A stretch of 64,000 nt of DNA from Rhytidiadelphus loreus (GCA_947034895.1 OX344765.1:46443001-46507000), one strand, 5' to 3'. Shown: positions 25,416 through 39,940, numbered from the stretch's first letter. The notes: generated by a model not told the origin, from the letters alone. A program made the numbers and translations.

Positions 25416-26578
25416 TTCACATTAGATTGTCGAAGAAACAATTCTCATTTGTCTCATGAAAGCATCTCTCAGAATGTAGAGCCTAGAACATTTCTCGGTT
25501 TAAGGCTATCATAAATCTGCAAGTCTATGACTACATTTCAATGGACAATGTGCTACATTACAATGTACAATGTTCTGTGCTGCTTGATGCGAATAAGGTA
25601 ACAGCTCGTAAAATTGTCCGAATAAGGGTTTGAGCATGAGCATGGTTCCTTATCGTTGAACTGGGGAAGTTTTAGATTGTTTGGTCTTGTTGGTAGTGTA
25701 AGGGAGATTTTAGATTCTCTTGGAATGTATGTTTTGGACACCGTGTGAATGAACTATGAATTTTCAAAGTACTGAAAATAGGTGTATCTAAAATTAATCC
25801 TAGACTCTCATGAATAGAGGCTATACATTTTGGCAAGAATCTATAGGGGTCAGTTTTAGAGGCATGTCATAATTAGGTGTAGTTACCTCATATCTCTACA
25901 AGCTTTGCTACATGCCAAAATTTTATTTGAAGATGTGTTATTCTAGATTTAAGATGTTCATTTGTAATCTCCAACTCCTCAAATCTTCTCTCATTGACAA
26001 CATTGATCTCAATCTTCTGTTGGTATGTATGCATGGAATAGAAGTACACCTAGCCTTCTTTAATGCCACTATCTAGGTGCCCAATATGTACATTGTGACA
26101 ATATAGTGTTAAATGTAAACGTAACATTAAAGTACTTGGTGTTGAAGGAGTCTAGAGCACAATTTTCACACTTGCCTTGCATTGTTCTAAAGGCCTCACT
26201 TGTTTGAAGTAAATCAATTCTGTAATATGCAAGACCTTTGTCTAGCAAGATTTGATCCTACAACTGTGTTCTATTATCCAAGTCTCTTGAAATCTAAAGT
26301 AAACCAGCATATAATTAATACCTCGATTTACAATTTAGGAACATAAAATAATATAAAAATTAAAAATAATATGGAGAAATATAAAATAAATATAGAAATA
26401 CAAAATATATAATAAAAATTAGTGAAATGATAAAAAATTGGGATTCCTAATACAAACAACACATTGAATGAATGTTTATGAAGCACAAAATTTAAGAGTC
26501 ACTAGTTGATTTTTTCATCAATTTCATGAATGAATAAGGTGTATTCTTTGTTTTTCCAATCCATACTTTAAATTAGGT
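25416..26578. other. AT-rich intergenic DNA, no gene seen
   Basis: The ARA1 3' untranslated region probably covers the first few hundred bases. The remainder is AT-rich with no convincing frame or bounded repeat. Confidence 0.5.
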
Positions 26579-26859
26579 CATTAGATGAGATTGGGGGGGG
26601 GCTGGAGGGCCGTTTCAGGCCTATTCCCAACTTCGTTCCCCATGATCTTCTTGAACTCTGATGTCAGACTTTTTTTTTTGAAAAAAATAAAAATAAAAAA
26701 AATAAATTGAAGTCCTTAAAATGAGAAACAAAGTTAAATTTTTATTTATTTATTTATTTTCGAAAAGGCTGACCTGGTAGTCCCTTGGCCAGGTCAGCAC
26801 AGGCGGTTTTCGGCATTTTTTGGTGGTTTTCAGGTGGAGCAGCCAAAACACATGTAATG
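26579..26859. mobile_element. AT-cored element with CATTA-type inverted ends, copy A
   Basis: The left end reads CATTAGATGAGATTGGGG and the right end, read inward, CATTACATGTGTTTTGG. GC-rich subterminal blocks (ggagggccgtttcaggcct at the left; tggccaggtcagcacagg at the right) enclose an AT-only core with ATTT microsatellite runs. The plan and the ends match the elements at 43037-43360 and 62323-62646. No coding sequence. Confidence 0.5.
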
Positions 26860-27808
26860 TGTTTGTTTGTTTGTTTATTTGTTTGTTTGTTATGGTGAGA
26901 TCTCTTGGACCATGTGTCCCCCATTCATGTGCTTGGTACCATTGGAAAGTTCTTTACGAGGAGGGGTGCACAGACTTTGTTTCATGACATTTGGATTTGA
27001 AACAAAAAAGATATTGAATTTCGAAGTTTTTTATGAGTAAGAAAATTCATTTTAGTTTTCTTTCGACTGTGGTAACGGCACAGGGCACACTAGTTTCCAT
27101 GAAAATCATTCATTAGACTCACTGATTTATTTTTTATTTTTATTTTTGGTCCTCGGCAACCTTTACAAACAAGCACAACATTGCAGAACCCAACTCTGAC
27201 TCACAATTCTGACAACTTGTCCTGAGATGTGTCACTTGGATAGAATTTCTGGAGGAAAAGATTTCAGTGTTAGGTCACTTCTGATAAGGACCGACAGGCG
27301 GATTAGACCCACAGACACACTAGTAGGTACACGCCGATCATATCCCTGGCGAATCTTCCCTCTCACCTAGATTCCCATTCGTTCCTACCCAGAAACCCCA
27401 CCTTCTCATCTACTCAAACCTTACATCTATACTCACGTCACCCCAAAATCTTCGAAATCCGAATCTCTTGAACTCTTGAAAATATATTTAGAATCCATAG
27501 ATGACATATTCCTCCTTGTAATATCTACATAATTTCGATAAAACTCTAGGTCTACGAAAGTGAAACGAAATGTACGGAATGCGCACAGTGGAGGTTTTTG
27601 CTGCCATACTGGTAACGAGAGGGACGGAGGTTGAAGAGACGAGCTTCGTGTTGTCTTCGTCACTCTCGAAAGGTCTCTGAGGAGGCACTTGTGTTTCAGG
27701 GATCGCTGTCTGCCGTGGTGCTCGTTCAATTGGTAGCGTGGTGCAATAGATTAAGAATTTTTTTTCTGGCGAGGAGTTGGAAACGCATTTTTGTGGAGAA
27801 TCGTGGCG
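26860..27808 (+). promoter_or_regulatory. PUR4 upstream region and leader
   Basis: It begins with a GTTT microsatellite (about 26858-26895). AT-rich DNA gives way at about 27250 to balanced composition containing pyrimidine-rich stretches (27357-27420). Minus-strand frames at 27433-27729 look like composition effects. The last few hundred bases probably contain the PUR4 transcription start and 5' untranslated region. Confidence 0.45.
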
Positions 27809-30800
27809 ATGGCTGGGCAGGCGGCTCTGATGGCCAGCGATAGCGTGAGAGCCGTCGCGCTGCTGGCTTGCTCGTCGTCCAGTTTTGTGAAGCCCGCGGA
27901 TGCAAGCAGGTTAGACGGAGAATTCGAATTCGAATTGAGCTGAGCTGATTTTAAATTTTTTTTAAATTTGGACTGTTTTTTAACATCGTTTTGTAGAGAT
28001 TTTTGCGCATTTGCTAATCAGTCCTCTTACGACATTTCGTCTTCTTCTAGAGGTTTGACTGCAGAAGAATTAACCTGTTGTAGTGATTTTTCGATTGATG
28101 AGATTAGAGAGACTGCGCATTAGCTTTCGTGAAGGAATTTGCATTTTTCGGTGTACTTTTTAATTGAAGAGTTCATTTCGTGATTGGCATCGGTGATTTT
28201 CTTTTGTGTTCGGAAAAGCAGGAATTGTATTCCAAATTGAAATTCGCAATACAATGCCAGAGACTGAGATGGAAGCCTCCTGGTTATTTGTCATTTTTAG
28301 GAGCTTTGAGAACAAAAGTCTTTTTTCATCTTTTTCTACTGCGTGTACTGAATTCTTTTGTTCGATCGGTATTGCAGGTTATGTCGTGTGGCAGCTAGGG
28401 GGCTAGGAAAGAAACTGTCGATTGCCGGCAAACGAAGAGTTATTGCCGCTCTGGAAGGTCCTTCCCCGAGGAATGATGGGGCAAGGAGGCAGGCTAAACT
28501 GCAGGCTGTTGCTTCTGACACTCCAAGGGTATTGTTCGCTACTTCTTTTTGCAAATTTTTTGTGCAAATTGACTTTGATTTTCCATCAAACTGTTCTGTG
28601 GCAGCTACCCGTTTCCCTTCTTTCAGTTAGGTGATGGTCAGAGGTACCGTATGGCGCACTCCTGTGGAGCATCTGTTCTGAGTGTTGAGCTCTTGTGTAT
28701 GTTTATTGTGCTGGTTTGGATCACTGTTTCTTTATTATCATGATGTATTCGGGTCTTTAATGAATCCTTGGACCCGGACTGCTGAGTGAATTGCGAGGTA
28801 CGCTTTTGCTCCTCCTTTTACATAATGTAGTTAGAATACAGAGGGCGTTGCTACTGTCACTGATACACCATTTAGGGTTTAGGGTTTAAGAACTTTAAGC
28901 TATCTTTCCAATTGTTATGCTTTTCTTGGGTCTCGATTTTAGAGAATTGCACGTTATAAATTATCATGCACGTCTTTTGTGCGGTATGGAAGAGAATAAG
29001 TGCGATAAACTACTTCGACATTTATCATTCACCCTGTCAAGAGTAAGAAGTCCGCAACATATTAACCAATAATGAATTGCGTTTACTTAAGGAATGTCGC
29101 ATCATGGACCTCAAAAGGTTAAATAATAGCTGAAACAACTCCTCTGTTTTGGGTCTGCGCTGTTAAATTATGTGTCAGGGTTTAGGTTTGGTCATTTATG
29201 CTGATGTCAAATCGGATGATTGGCTGCGGCTATGGTTGTGTTTGCGATTTTTTAAATCGGCATCAATTGAGAATCGTTTTGACCCTGTAACTATTAGTTG
29301 TGAGTGTGAGTTCGCACCCTTGTTGGATTTAAGCAACCAAGACAGATTATATTTTTTCCTTGTGTATCTCTCTCGTTTCGTCATTTACTGCACCAGACTG
29401 TTTAGTTCATTGATGTAGATACATTGTATGCTTTGGGCTTTGCAGGTTTCAGCTGCGACTGAGCAGGAAGCAGAGGTTTATCATGTCTATCGAACTCCAT
29501 TCTTGTCAGAGAATGCTGCTGCAGCTCTTCTTAAACAGGTCTGTGGTCTTTATCCCTTCTATTGGATCAATTGTTTGCTTACTTTCGGATCAAGTGATTC
29601 TAATTGTGATACACATGAATGTACTTATTATCGAGCTTGGTGTGGTCTTTCTTAACCAATATACAGGTTCAAGAGAAGGTTTTTGGAGGTATCATCAGCG
29701 TAAAGACTGAACAAGTAAGTTCTTCTGGTCATGCGAATTGATCTGCTCTTATTGTGGGTTAATTCTTGTAGTATTTAGCAAATGGAATGTCATTTAAAAC
29801 CTTTACCGATGTTAACTTTTATAATGACTTTCGAATTTATTCCTTGCAGTGCTACAATATCGCACTGAATGCGCCACTTTCTTCAGAGAAGTGGGAAGTA
29901 TTACAATGGTTACTCAGGGAAACTTATGAGCCTGACAATCTCCAGTTGTCAAGCAACTTACAGAGCGAAAGCGGAGTAGGTTCGTAATTAGCACTTCTTT
30001 GAAGTGATATTTCACTTTAAATTCATTTGTCATTTTAATTCATTGTCGTTCCCCATATCCTTGAGTAAAATGGGGTGACTTCTAAATGCCTGTGACTAGG
30101 GCATTTCGTGAGATTTACTGATCGGATTTTTAATTTTTAATTATTTTGCACTTTCCTTGTGGGTTTCAGTTGTGGAAGTTGGCCCTCGCCTTTCCTTCAC
30201 AACCGCATGGTCAGCCAATGCCGTGTCCGTATGTCAGGCATGTGCTCTACCTGAAGTGACACGAATCGAGCGTTCTCGTCGCTACCTGCTCTCTGTTGGT
30301 CCAGAGGCGGCCCCGTTGGAGCAAAGTCAGCTTGATGCCTTTGCTGCAATCGTAAGAAAACCATATATACTACTTTGCTGTCAGTGATACTTCACATATT
30401 CAACATCTCATATTGCTAGTCAGTTGCAAGCATTAGTTGCAGTTCAGCTTTGTTTACTTTACTTTTAATGAACTATATGATGTGGAGTATAAGGTGATGA
30501 GTACCATACTAAGGACTTCTATAAGTGATGAGTGTGGTACTAAGAATGGTATCTCTTTCGTGCAGGTACATGACCGGATGACAGAGTGCGTATACCCTAA
30601 GAAGCTTTTGTCTTTCAAGAATGATGTAGTACCAGAGCCCTTCATCCAGATTCCTGTCATGGAGGTCAGTAAAGAGACTCTGGTTCGATGATTGTTTTTT
30701 CCTGTTTTGTTTTTTGCGTCTTGCGAGAGTGCTGTCGTGCTGATACCTGCTGTATTTTGGCATCTAACATAGCCAGTTCACAGGAAGGGAGAGCGGCATT

Positions 30801-33800
30801 GGAAGCCATCAACAAAACCATGGGTCTTGCTTTTGACGAGTTTGATCTTGAGGTATGCTTGTTGGTTCTACTTCTTACAGATATTACGAGATAGCATTTT
30901 TTTATTGAATTTGGGACCAACACAGCTTGCGTCATCTTTAGTGTCTCGTACTGTCTGTAGTTTTCTATTTGTTGTTGGAACGGTTTGGAGCTAGAGACAG
31001 TCACTGGTGTAATATCTAAAGGGCTCATCAGTGAAAGGTCTTATTTCTACGCAAATTTATAGAGGCCAAGTGCCTTGGAGTGTCCCAGCAGCATGATTAA
31101 ATGGCCTATTTTGTATACGTCAAATGCAGTACTACACAAAGCTTTTTGGCGAGGACATCAAGCGCAACCCGACGAATGTTGAGTTGTTTGATATTGCCCA
31201 ATCTAACAGTGAGCACAGTCGTCATTGGTTCTTCAATGTAAGCAAGATCACAGCAACTGAATATCTTTAAGGCTAATCACCTGGATTATTGTATTTTCGT
31301 ACTGTTCACTCTAAATCCATTTAATCTGAGTTTCCTTGTCTTTCATTTACATTAATTCTGTTCTGGTCTTTCAGGGTGAGTTGACAATCGATGGGAAGAA
31401 AGTTCCTGAAACGCTCTTTGGTCTTGTCAAAGACACTTGGAAGGCGAACAAGAACAACTCTGTGATAGGATTTAAGGACAATTCAAGGTGTGGCTCTTTT
31501 TCACTTCATATGAGTCGCATATATCTTCATCTATTATTGTACATGTGGAGTCATATTTGTTGCGTATGTCTGATACTTCTTGTTGCATGTTGCGCAGTGC
31601 TATTCGAGGCGCAGCTGTCAAACCCGTTCTACCTGTCACTCCGGGGTCTCCTTCGCCTGTGGATGCTCTTGATCGTGATTTTGATGTTCTTTTCACTGCA
31701 GAGACACACAACTTTCCATGTGCTGTAAGTCCAAATCATGTCTATAATTTGTGATATTTGTGTTCACTGCTTATGGTCTTCGTTTCATATATGTGCCACT
31801 GAGTTGCATTTTAATTACCAATCACGTATATTGTGTTGTACCCTCACTTGTGACTTTCCTGTTCAAATGTGCAGGTTGCTCCATTTCCAGGTGCTGAAAC
31901 TGGGGCTGGAGGTCGTATTCGTGATACCCATGCAACGGGAATCGGTTCACTGATCGGAGCTGCCACTGCAGGATATTGTGTTGGAAATCTTCAGGTGTGT
32001 TTCGATTGTTATTTGTTTTTAATGTACTAATTTGGCTTACAAGTACAGGAATTGAAATAACTTGAAACTCCCTGGGAATCTCCTGGCAGATGGAGGGCTC
32101 TTATGCCCCTTGGGAAGACAGCTCTTTTGTGTATCCTCCAAATCTTGCATCTCCTCTTCAGGTAAATACCTACTGCATTGAATTTATAGCAATGCACAGT
32201 ATTTATAAAGAGTTTCGACGTTTTGGGACTGATTATCTTCTTTCTTATAATTCTAACTGGATGAAAGCGTGACATGGATTACAGATTCTCATTGATGCTA
32301 GTAATGGAGCATCCGATTATGGCAACAAATTTGGGGAGCCTCTTATTCAGGTATCATGTTTTCCCCCTGGTTTATGTATCTTGTACTTGCACGCTGCTAT
32401 GTTTTCTCGGCAGCTTTTTTTCTTAGTAGGATAAACTTCTTTTTTATCTTGTGAGAGTCATGTCGGCTCGAATAAAAACTACAAATTGCCACCTTGTTGC
32501 TTGAATGGTAGATTATTTAATCTCTGCTGATCATAACGCTGACCAGGGCTACACACGAACTTTTGGCATGCGACTACCCAGTGGTGAGCGAAGGGAATGG
32601 CTCAAGCCGATAATGTTTAGTGCCGGTATTGGTCAGGTAATTTCGAAACAAACTTCTTATTATGTCAAGCGTGTCTGCAATGTCGGAGTTGTGAAGGTTT
32701 TGGTGTCGGATGTTTTTGATGTTAAATATCCTGGTTTATGGGGTTTTAGAACCGTATCTGACCTGTATTCAACGTCCAATGCAGATTGACCATCGTCACC
32801 TGGAAAAAGAGGATGCGCAGATTGGCATGCTTGTTGTCAAGGTGGGCATTGCAGATTAATCTTGCATTGGGACTTAATCATTACACGAGAGTCTACTGGT
32901 TTCAGTTTCAATCCTTATGCTAAGGTGTATGTGGTATGTGGTATGCAGATTGGTGGACCAGCTTACCGCATTGGTATGGGTGGTGGTGCTGCTTCTAGCA
33001 TGGTTAGTTCTCTTTAATCGACTCTCGTGGAAATTGGGATGAACTTGCATCTTTATAAGGCTATAATTTTAATGTGCACCAGTATGGTCGGTTGTTCCTT
33101 ATTCTAGGATTGCTTTTTTTCGTTCTATTAGTTTGTAGAAATCGCTTGAGCGTGTGAAGTTTGAGCTCATGTAACCTGCTACACGAAAGGGCATACTGTA
33201 TTTTCTGTCTTCGCAATTGTAAACAGGTTTTTGTGACTTTGTGCCTTCACTAACCTACTCGCTGGTGTTCAGGTGAGTGGACAAAATACAGCTGAACTGG
33301 ACTTTAATGCAGTCCAGCGAGGTGATGCAGAGATGTCACAGAAGCTTTACAGGGCTGTTCGCACTTGTGTTGAGATGGGAGATGCCAACCCAATTGTCAG
33401 CATCCATGATCAGGGTGCTGGTGGGAACTGTAACGTCGTGAAGGAGATTATCTATCCTGAGGTATAATGTTGATTTCACGATCAAATTCTTGTCTGGCTG
33501 TTTTCATGTATTTTGCTGTTATTCCCAGTGGACATGACTTTTCTGGTTGTGACATCTAACTGTATTCGACTCTGTTCCTTACAGGGTGCGGAAATTGATG
33601 TAAGATCCATTGTGGTCGGAGATGAAACCATGTCTGTGCTGGAGATCTGGGGTGCAGAATATCAGGAGCAGGTAGTCTGGGGTGTATCTCTGTATCCTTG
33701 GGGACTTAAATGTGCATTTGCATTATTCTACTATTATTCTGGGTGTTTCCTACCTTATGACCAGTTTTGAGGGTTTTTTAAGGAATGAATCTCTTCTCTA

Positions 33801-36800
33801 AGTTAATTTGCATATCTACACAGGATGCATTGCTTATTAGACCCGAGAGTGAAGCACTTTTGCGGTCCATCTGTGCTCGAGAGCGTGTTTCAATGGCTGT
33901 AATTGGCACAATCAGGTACCAAATATTCCGATGTCCTACAATATTGACAATACTTCATATTTTATTCTTGTAGTGAATTAAGTTGGCTTGAAATTGCTCA
34001 CCCAGAAATATTTTATTAATGTCATCCAGTTTAATAGAAATTGCATAGGATTTTCAATATCCATGTCTTCATTTAATCCCTGGTTATTTCATTTGGTGGT
34101 GTAAGAATTAAAATGGGTTGTGAAGTATGGAATTCCTTTTGCACGAGAGCTTGTGCTTCTTATTTTCGGGTCCTTTCCTGGTATGAGAATGGTAGCGGCC
34201 AATATTAGGCGCTGAATTAATGTGCTGGTCCCTTTTAGTGGCGACGGAAGAATCGTTCTGTCAGACAGTGCACTGAAGAAAGACGCAGATGCTCGGGGAC
34301 TTCCTCCTCCAATGCCTGCCGTCGATCTTGACCTTGAAAAGGTAATACTTACATCTGGCAATAGAGTTACTTTTTTAACGCATAAGTTTTAAAACCTATT
34401 TCAAAGAATGACGAAGCGGCTTGCCAACTCCCGCAGATTAAATCAGGATCACCAGTGTATTGGACAACTAAAGATTGACCCAGCTCTCCTACTTTGACAC
34501 AATTAAAGGATATCTAATATCATCTCACAATGTCAATATAAAGATTCTTATATATTCTCCAGGCTTGGATTGCTATTGAGTACTGATAATCAGTTTTTTT
34601 GTGAATTGACTTTGGGTGTCTTTACCAGGTGCTTGGTGACATGCCAAGAAAAAGGTACGAGTTCACTCGGATCCTAGAGCCTGCGGAAGCCCTTGAGATT
34701 GCACCTGGTCAAACAGTGATGGACGCCTTGAAGCGTGTGCTTCATTTGCCTTCGGTCTGCTCCAAGCGCTTCCTTACAACAAAGGTGAGCTTACTGTTTG
34801 ACCATTTTATTTTTGTCTTTTGAATAACTGTAATGGCTACAGTTTGGACACATTGATGTTACTCATTGTTGTATTCTCTAAATTGTAATATTATCTGCTT
34901 CCACTCGTTTTCCAAGATGCTGTCCCTTAATTTGCACCCGCCTTTTTTTATCTCTTTGATTTATGATGTCCTTGATAATCCAGCCTTTTCTTTAATCAAT
35001 CACTTTATGTGCGGAGCAGGTGGACAGATGTGTCACAGGACTTGTGGCACAGCAACAAACAGTGGGACCTCTGCAGCTTCCCCTTGCTGATGTTGCCGTT
35101 CTTGCTCAGGTATGAAATTTTATTTTTGCCGTCACATGAATATGATTTGGACTGAAAACTCATCCTTCATTTGCATGCTTGCGTTAGTTTTAAGCCTGAC
35201 AAAGCTGTGAAGTTACGTAGCAAGGATTTTGTGGAATTTATTTTTTATTTTTTCGATTTCTTTCCTTCAGACACACACCGGAATTACTGGTGGTGCATGT
35301 GCAATCGGAGAGCAACCTATTAAGGTACCCAAGTTTTCTTCACAATTTCATTTTTAATTAGGAGACATCATTTTGGGAAATTGTATTCCAGCTTTGTAGA
35401 TTTTCTATGACCTTCTTGTTACTTGTTGATGAACGGATTTGAATATTTCATCTAGACTTGAAAATACTTAGTGTCCTGCACCATTGATTTGTACAGGGTC
35501 TTTTGGATCCTAAGGCAATGGCACGTCTCTCTCTGGGAGAAGCGTTAACAAACCTTGTCTGGGCTAAGGTATGTTCGGTAAACATTGAAGCGTCTTCTTG
35601 TGCTATCCACCTCAATGAATCAATGAGTTTTCTGCTGATTCCGTAAGTAATGACGTACCTGTAGGGAGGGGCGGGGGGGCGGGGGTATCTTCTATGTACC
35701 AGACCTGATTCTATTACCATCTCTTGTTTCTCGGAATGTTAATTATGCGAAGTGTTGGAATTGTGTAGGCTACGGCTTTGAAAGATGTGAAGGCTAGTGG
35801 GAACTGGATGTACGCTGCAAAGTTGGACGGTGAGGGGGCTGCTATGTATGACGCTGCCGTTGCACTAAAGGAAGCGATGATTGAATTGGAAGTAGCTATT
35901 GATGGTGGAAAAGACAGTCTGTCCATGGCTGCTCAAGCAGGTGGTGAAACTGTGAAGTGTCCGGGGAACCTCGTCATCAGTGCTTATGTTACTTGTCCGG
36001 ATATCACCAAAACAGTCACTCCAGACTTGAAGGTTAGCCACTATCTCTCGACTCTTTCGTTGGCATTACTTGGACACTCCGAACTGTTCTGGAATTTGAT
36101 CTTATTCACTGCAAGCTTATGAAATAGTGAAATAGGAGCTGATGGCTTCGATCTGATACGTACCAGCCATTCTATATATAATAGTTTAAAGAAATTCAGT
36201 GCTTATGTAGGAATTCTTCTACAGAATTACTTTGGTTTTGATGTTCCTACCTTTTCTTGGATCATCCTGAGAGTGAATGTTGTGCACTTTAGCTTGGGGA
36301 CAAGGGTGTTCTACTGCACATTGATATCGGCAAAGGAAAGCGACGGATGGGAGGATCCTGCTTAGCACAGGTTTATGACCAGGTAATATCTGATAACTGA
36401 ACTATGATATTTTACTATACGTGTATTAGTTTCTGATCATTATCTGAAGACTGGAAATTGGACTGGGGTTTCGCTTGGCGTTAACGAAATCTTTTCATGG
36501 TGACTGCAGATTGGCGATGCGTCTCCGGATGTAGATGATGTTCCCTATCTGGGAAAGGTTTTCAATGCCGTACAGGTTAGCCATATTGCTGCGAGATTTG
36601 ATTCTCCGATAGGCCTTTTGATCATAATATCTTACTTCCAGACCGTTCTGTTCTTGTTCGATATTTCTTATCTTGCAGTTATCCATGAACGCATGCACAT
36701 ATGAGACCTAACTGTTTTGTTGGTTCATCAAATTGACAGAGTTTGATCGATAAGCGATCAATATCCGCTGGTCACGACATCAGCGATGGTGGTATCGTCG

Positions 36801-38544
36801 TTGCCTTGCTAGAGATGGCGTTCGCTGGGAATTGTGGAATAACTGCGGATTTGCCATCTTCAACGGACCAGAGTCCTCTGGATACTCATCTTTCCACGTT
36901 GTTTGCGGAGGAGCTAGGTCTTGTCATTGAGGTTTGTGTTGTATGTTTGTAACCTCATTTTCAAGTGATTCAAGAATCTAAGCGATGGTATCTATGCTTG
37001 AATGAGGCAATGAGGTAAGACTCGGTTGAGAAATGTTGTGCTAACCTCAGAATTTCCCTGCAGGTTGATCAATCCAAACAAGAAGCTGTTATTGCCGAAT
37101 TACTGGCAGCCGGAGTACAGTGCAACGTGGTCGGCCGTGTAACGTCCAACGCACGTGTTAGCATAGCTGTGAATGGGGTGGAGGTTGTGTCCGCCACTAC
37201 TGCCTCTCTGCGTGATCAGTGGGAATCGACCAGTTTTTCGTTGGAGAAGTTGCAAAGTCTCGAGTCTTGTGTAGAAGCTGAACAAGAAGGACTAAAACAT
37301 AGAGAAACCCCAGCTTGGAAGCTCTCCTTCACGCCTTCAAGAACTTCAGAGGATTTACTGAATAGGCCAACCAAACCCAGAGTAGCTATTATCCGAGAGG
37401 AAGGAAGTAATGGAGACCGGGAGATGTCAGCCATGGCTCTTGCGGCTGGCTTTGAGCCTTGGGATGTTGCAATGTCAGACTTGCTTCAAGGGCGTGCCTC
37501 TCTGAAAGATTACAAAGGGGTCATCTTTGTTGGAGGGTTCAGTTATGCCGACGTTCTAGATTCTGCTAAAGGCTGGGCTGGCACAATCCGGTTCAACAAT
37601 TCTCTACTTAAACAGGTGAAGTTCTCTTCAATTAATTGTGTACACCCGTCATGCTTTTGGTTTTTTAAGCCTTCCCGGATCTCATTCTGGACTTCGGAAA
37701 TACTGACGCTTCGCGCTTCACCTAAGTCAGTAGTTCGAAATAAGTCCTTTATGGAAGTTAATACCGGTACTCGATTATGTTATCTTTCAAAACGTATTTC
37801 TATTGTTAAAAAATGTAGGTTATGAGTTTTTCTTCCTTCAATCTTCCTAAATTATTTATTTCTACTCCTGTAGCAGCAGCCATTTTTGGCCATTTGGTCA
37901 AATAAGGGTTAATAATTTCCAACATTTGGTTCTGAGGGAATTTCCGTCTTTTGTTTTGGCAGTTCCAAGATTTCTACAATAGACCAGATACCTTCAGTTT
38001 GGGCGTATGCAACGGATGTCAACTTATGGCTTTACTTGGTTGGGTTCCTGGTGCTGGAGTTGGCGGTACTCTTGGAGCTGGAGGTGATGTTGCACAACCT
38101 CGCTTTGTACACAACGAATCTGGTCGTTTTGAGTGCAGGTTTTCTTCTGTCAAGATTGGCGAATCGCCAGCCGTCATGCTCAAAGGCATGGCCGGTACAA
38201 CTGTAGGCATTTGGATTGCGCATGGGGAGGGTAGAGCTCTCTTTCCCGACTCTTCGATCTTGGAAGAAGTGAAGAAATCAAACCTTGTACCACTCACTTA
38301 TTGCAACGATGCAGGGGAGTCCACGGAGGCCTACCCTTTCAATCCCAATGGATCACCCGAGGGCATTGCAGCGCTTTGCTCTCCTGATGGTAGACACTTG
38401 GCTATGATGCCGCACCCGGAACGTTGCTTCCAGATGTGGCAGTTCCCATGGTATCCTCAAGAGTGGACCCACATTGATGCTGCTGGACCCAGCCCTTGGT
38501 TGCGTCTCTTTCAAAACGCCCGCGAATGGTGTGAGTCTGTTTAG
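27809..38544 (+). CDS. PUR4: Phosphoribosylformylglycinamidine (FGAM) synthase, plastid-targeted
   Basis: Thirty-one exons, 1422 aa: 27809-27909, 28378-28528, 29446-29538, 29667-29714, 29850-29979, 30170-30351, 30566-30664, 30784-30852, 31130-31237, 31375-31487, 31598-31724, 31875-31994, 32090-32161, 32285-32350, 32547-32636, 32785-32841, 32949-33002, 33273-33461, 33585-33671, 33824-33915, 34239-34341, 34629-34784, 35020-35109, 35271-35324, 35497-35568, 35769-36032, 36293-36382, 36510-36575, 36740-36931, 37064-37615, 37963-38544. The enzyme converts FGAR, glutamine and ATP to FGAM, step four of purine synthesis. Exons 1-2 (residues 1-84, rich in Ala/Ser/Arg) look like a plastid/mitochondrial transit peptide. 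Two PurM-like ATP-binding halves carry PFPGAETGAGGRIRD (~411-425), GGGAASSM (~553) and GGKDSLSM (~887). The C-terminal glutaminase starts near 1150 with nucleophile Cys1245 (GVCNGCQ) and His1380/Glu1382 (PHPER). Length and motifs are normal; no defects. Confidence 0.97.
28871..28888 (+). repeat. Short interstitial telomere-type repeat in PUR4 intron 2
   Basis: Two complete TTTAGGG units followed by TTTA, the Arabidopsis-type plant telomere repeat, inside the 917-bp second intron. It could act as a telo-box-like intronic element or be chance/repair-derived sequence. Confidence 0.6.
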
Positions 38545-39940
38545 TAGGTATGTTTCAACTGCTCCCTTTCTCAGCCAAAGGCATATCTGAGGACAGTTTA
38601 GGTTTTAGCAAAGCTGATGGTGGCTTCTATTTGAGCTCCCAACCGTGAGGTCACAGAAGTATTGTACAGTGAACTTTCGGGTGTTTTGTACCATGACTTT
38701 GCCGATAAACAATTTACACAGAACTTTTGTAATGTGCTAAATGGGCACGTCATCTTTTCAATGTGAAGACTTCCTGCCACTTCTTTTTTGACATGATCCT
38801 CGTTTAGGCAAATCTGCAGTGCTTCATTGTTGGATTTATTAGGAGAATCATGTTCTCAGCTGTTGGGTAAATCCGGGTTCAGCTGCAACTGGTGTGTTTT
38901 CAGCGACTCCTTTGGATTGTTTGAGAGAGTGAATTCCATGTTGTCGTTTATTCTTCATCCCAAAAATCTTTCAAGAATGAAACATGTGTGTACCCTTTCT
39001 TAGGCCATTAGCATGGATGGGGTAGCAGTTCAGTTGCATTGATTACATGTGCTTGAAACTTAGAGTATGAGGCAATTACAGTGTTCATTCTATTTACTGT
39101 CATCCATGATTAATTCAACACTAAATAGTGTGCATGGAGTAAATGAACTCTTTTTGTTTCATAGTCATAGTGTGCCAAAATCATCGAAAAACTTTTGAGG
39201 GAGTATTCTGAGTCACTAAATGATGTTCATCTACATGTGAACTAACCCTGAAAGGACGGGGGACCCATGACCAGGGACTCAACGTCAAAATTGCTCGGTC
39301 TGTATTTTCCCATTTTGTTATTATTTTTGAATTTTTTATATTTATTTTTCAGGATGAAAGCACGTGCCTTCTGTATTTGTAAACCTTTTATTATATGTAA
39401 AACTTTTTCCATGTTTCTAATTTGAAATTTTGGTCAATCCAAACTATGATGATATTTTGGACTGACAAAGGGTAAACTTTATTACAATCTACTTTCAGTA
39501 AGGTCGGTGACATGACAAGGCTTACCACTTGTCTCTTTTTGTATGTGCTTGAGTTGATTTTTTTGTTAACCTTCTTCACTGGAATAGTTTTGAAGGCCCA
39601 TGGGAAATTGGGAATGAATGTCATGTGCACAAAAATGAAAGTGTAGATCACTCTAGGACCTAGGTCATAGAGAATTGCTTCATATGTGTTTTATTGTATG
39701 TCAATTACCATTTATATCTCTTTGTTTGTGCTCAACCTCATAAAGAAAGATGAAACCACTCATTTGTTAATGGAAAAGAAAAAAGATGTACTTTGTTTAT
39801 TTCAGAAAGGTTCTTGTATAAGAGATGTAATAAAACCCATAAATGATAGTAAGTCAAGTATATAGAGGTTCTGCAAGAAACATTTTTCACATGCAAAACT
39901 CTAAGTTGGAGGTAAACCACAAAAGATGATGAGTAAAATG
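38545..39940. other. PUR4 3' flank and AT-rich spacer
   Basis: The first 300-500 bases probably include the PUR4 3' untranslated region. No gene, bounded element or RNA was recognised in the remainder; minus-strand frames at 39391-39651 and 39738-39920 have no recognisable features. Confidence 0.5.

Noticed and set aside
13325..38544. The cluster of eIF2-beta, ARA1 and PUR4 on one strand as a functional gene cluster
   Set aside because: Their pathways are unrelated, each has its own promoter-like upstream region, and five genes on the same strand is within chance.
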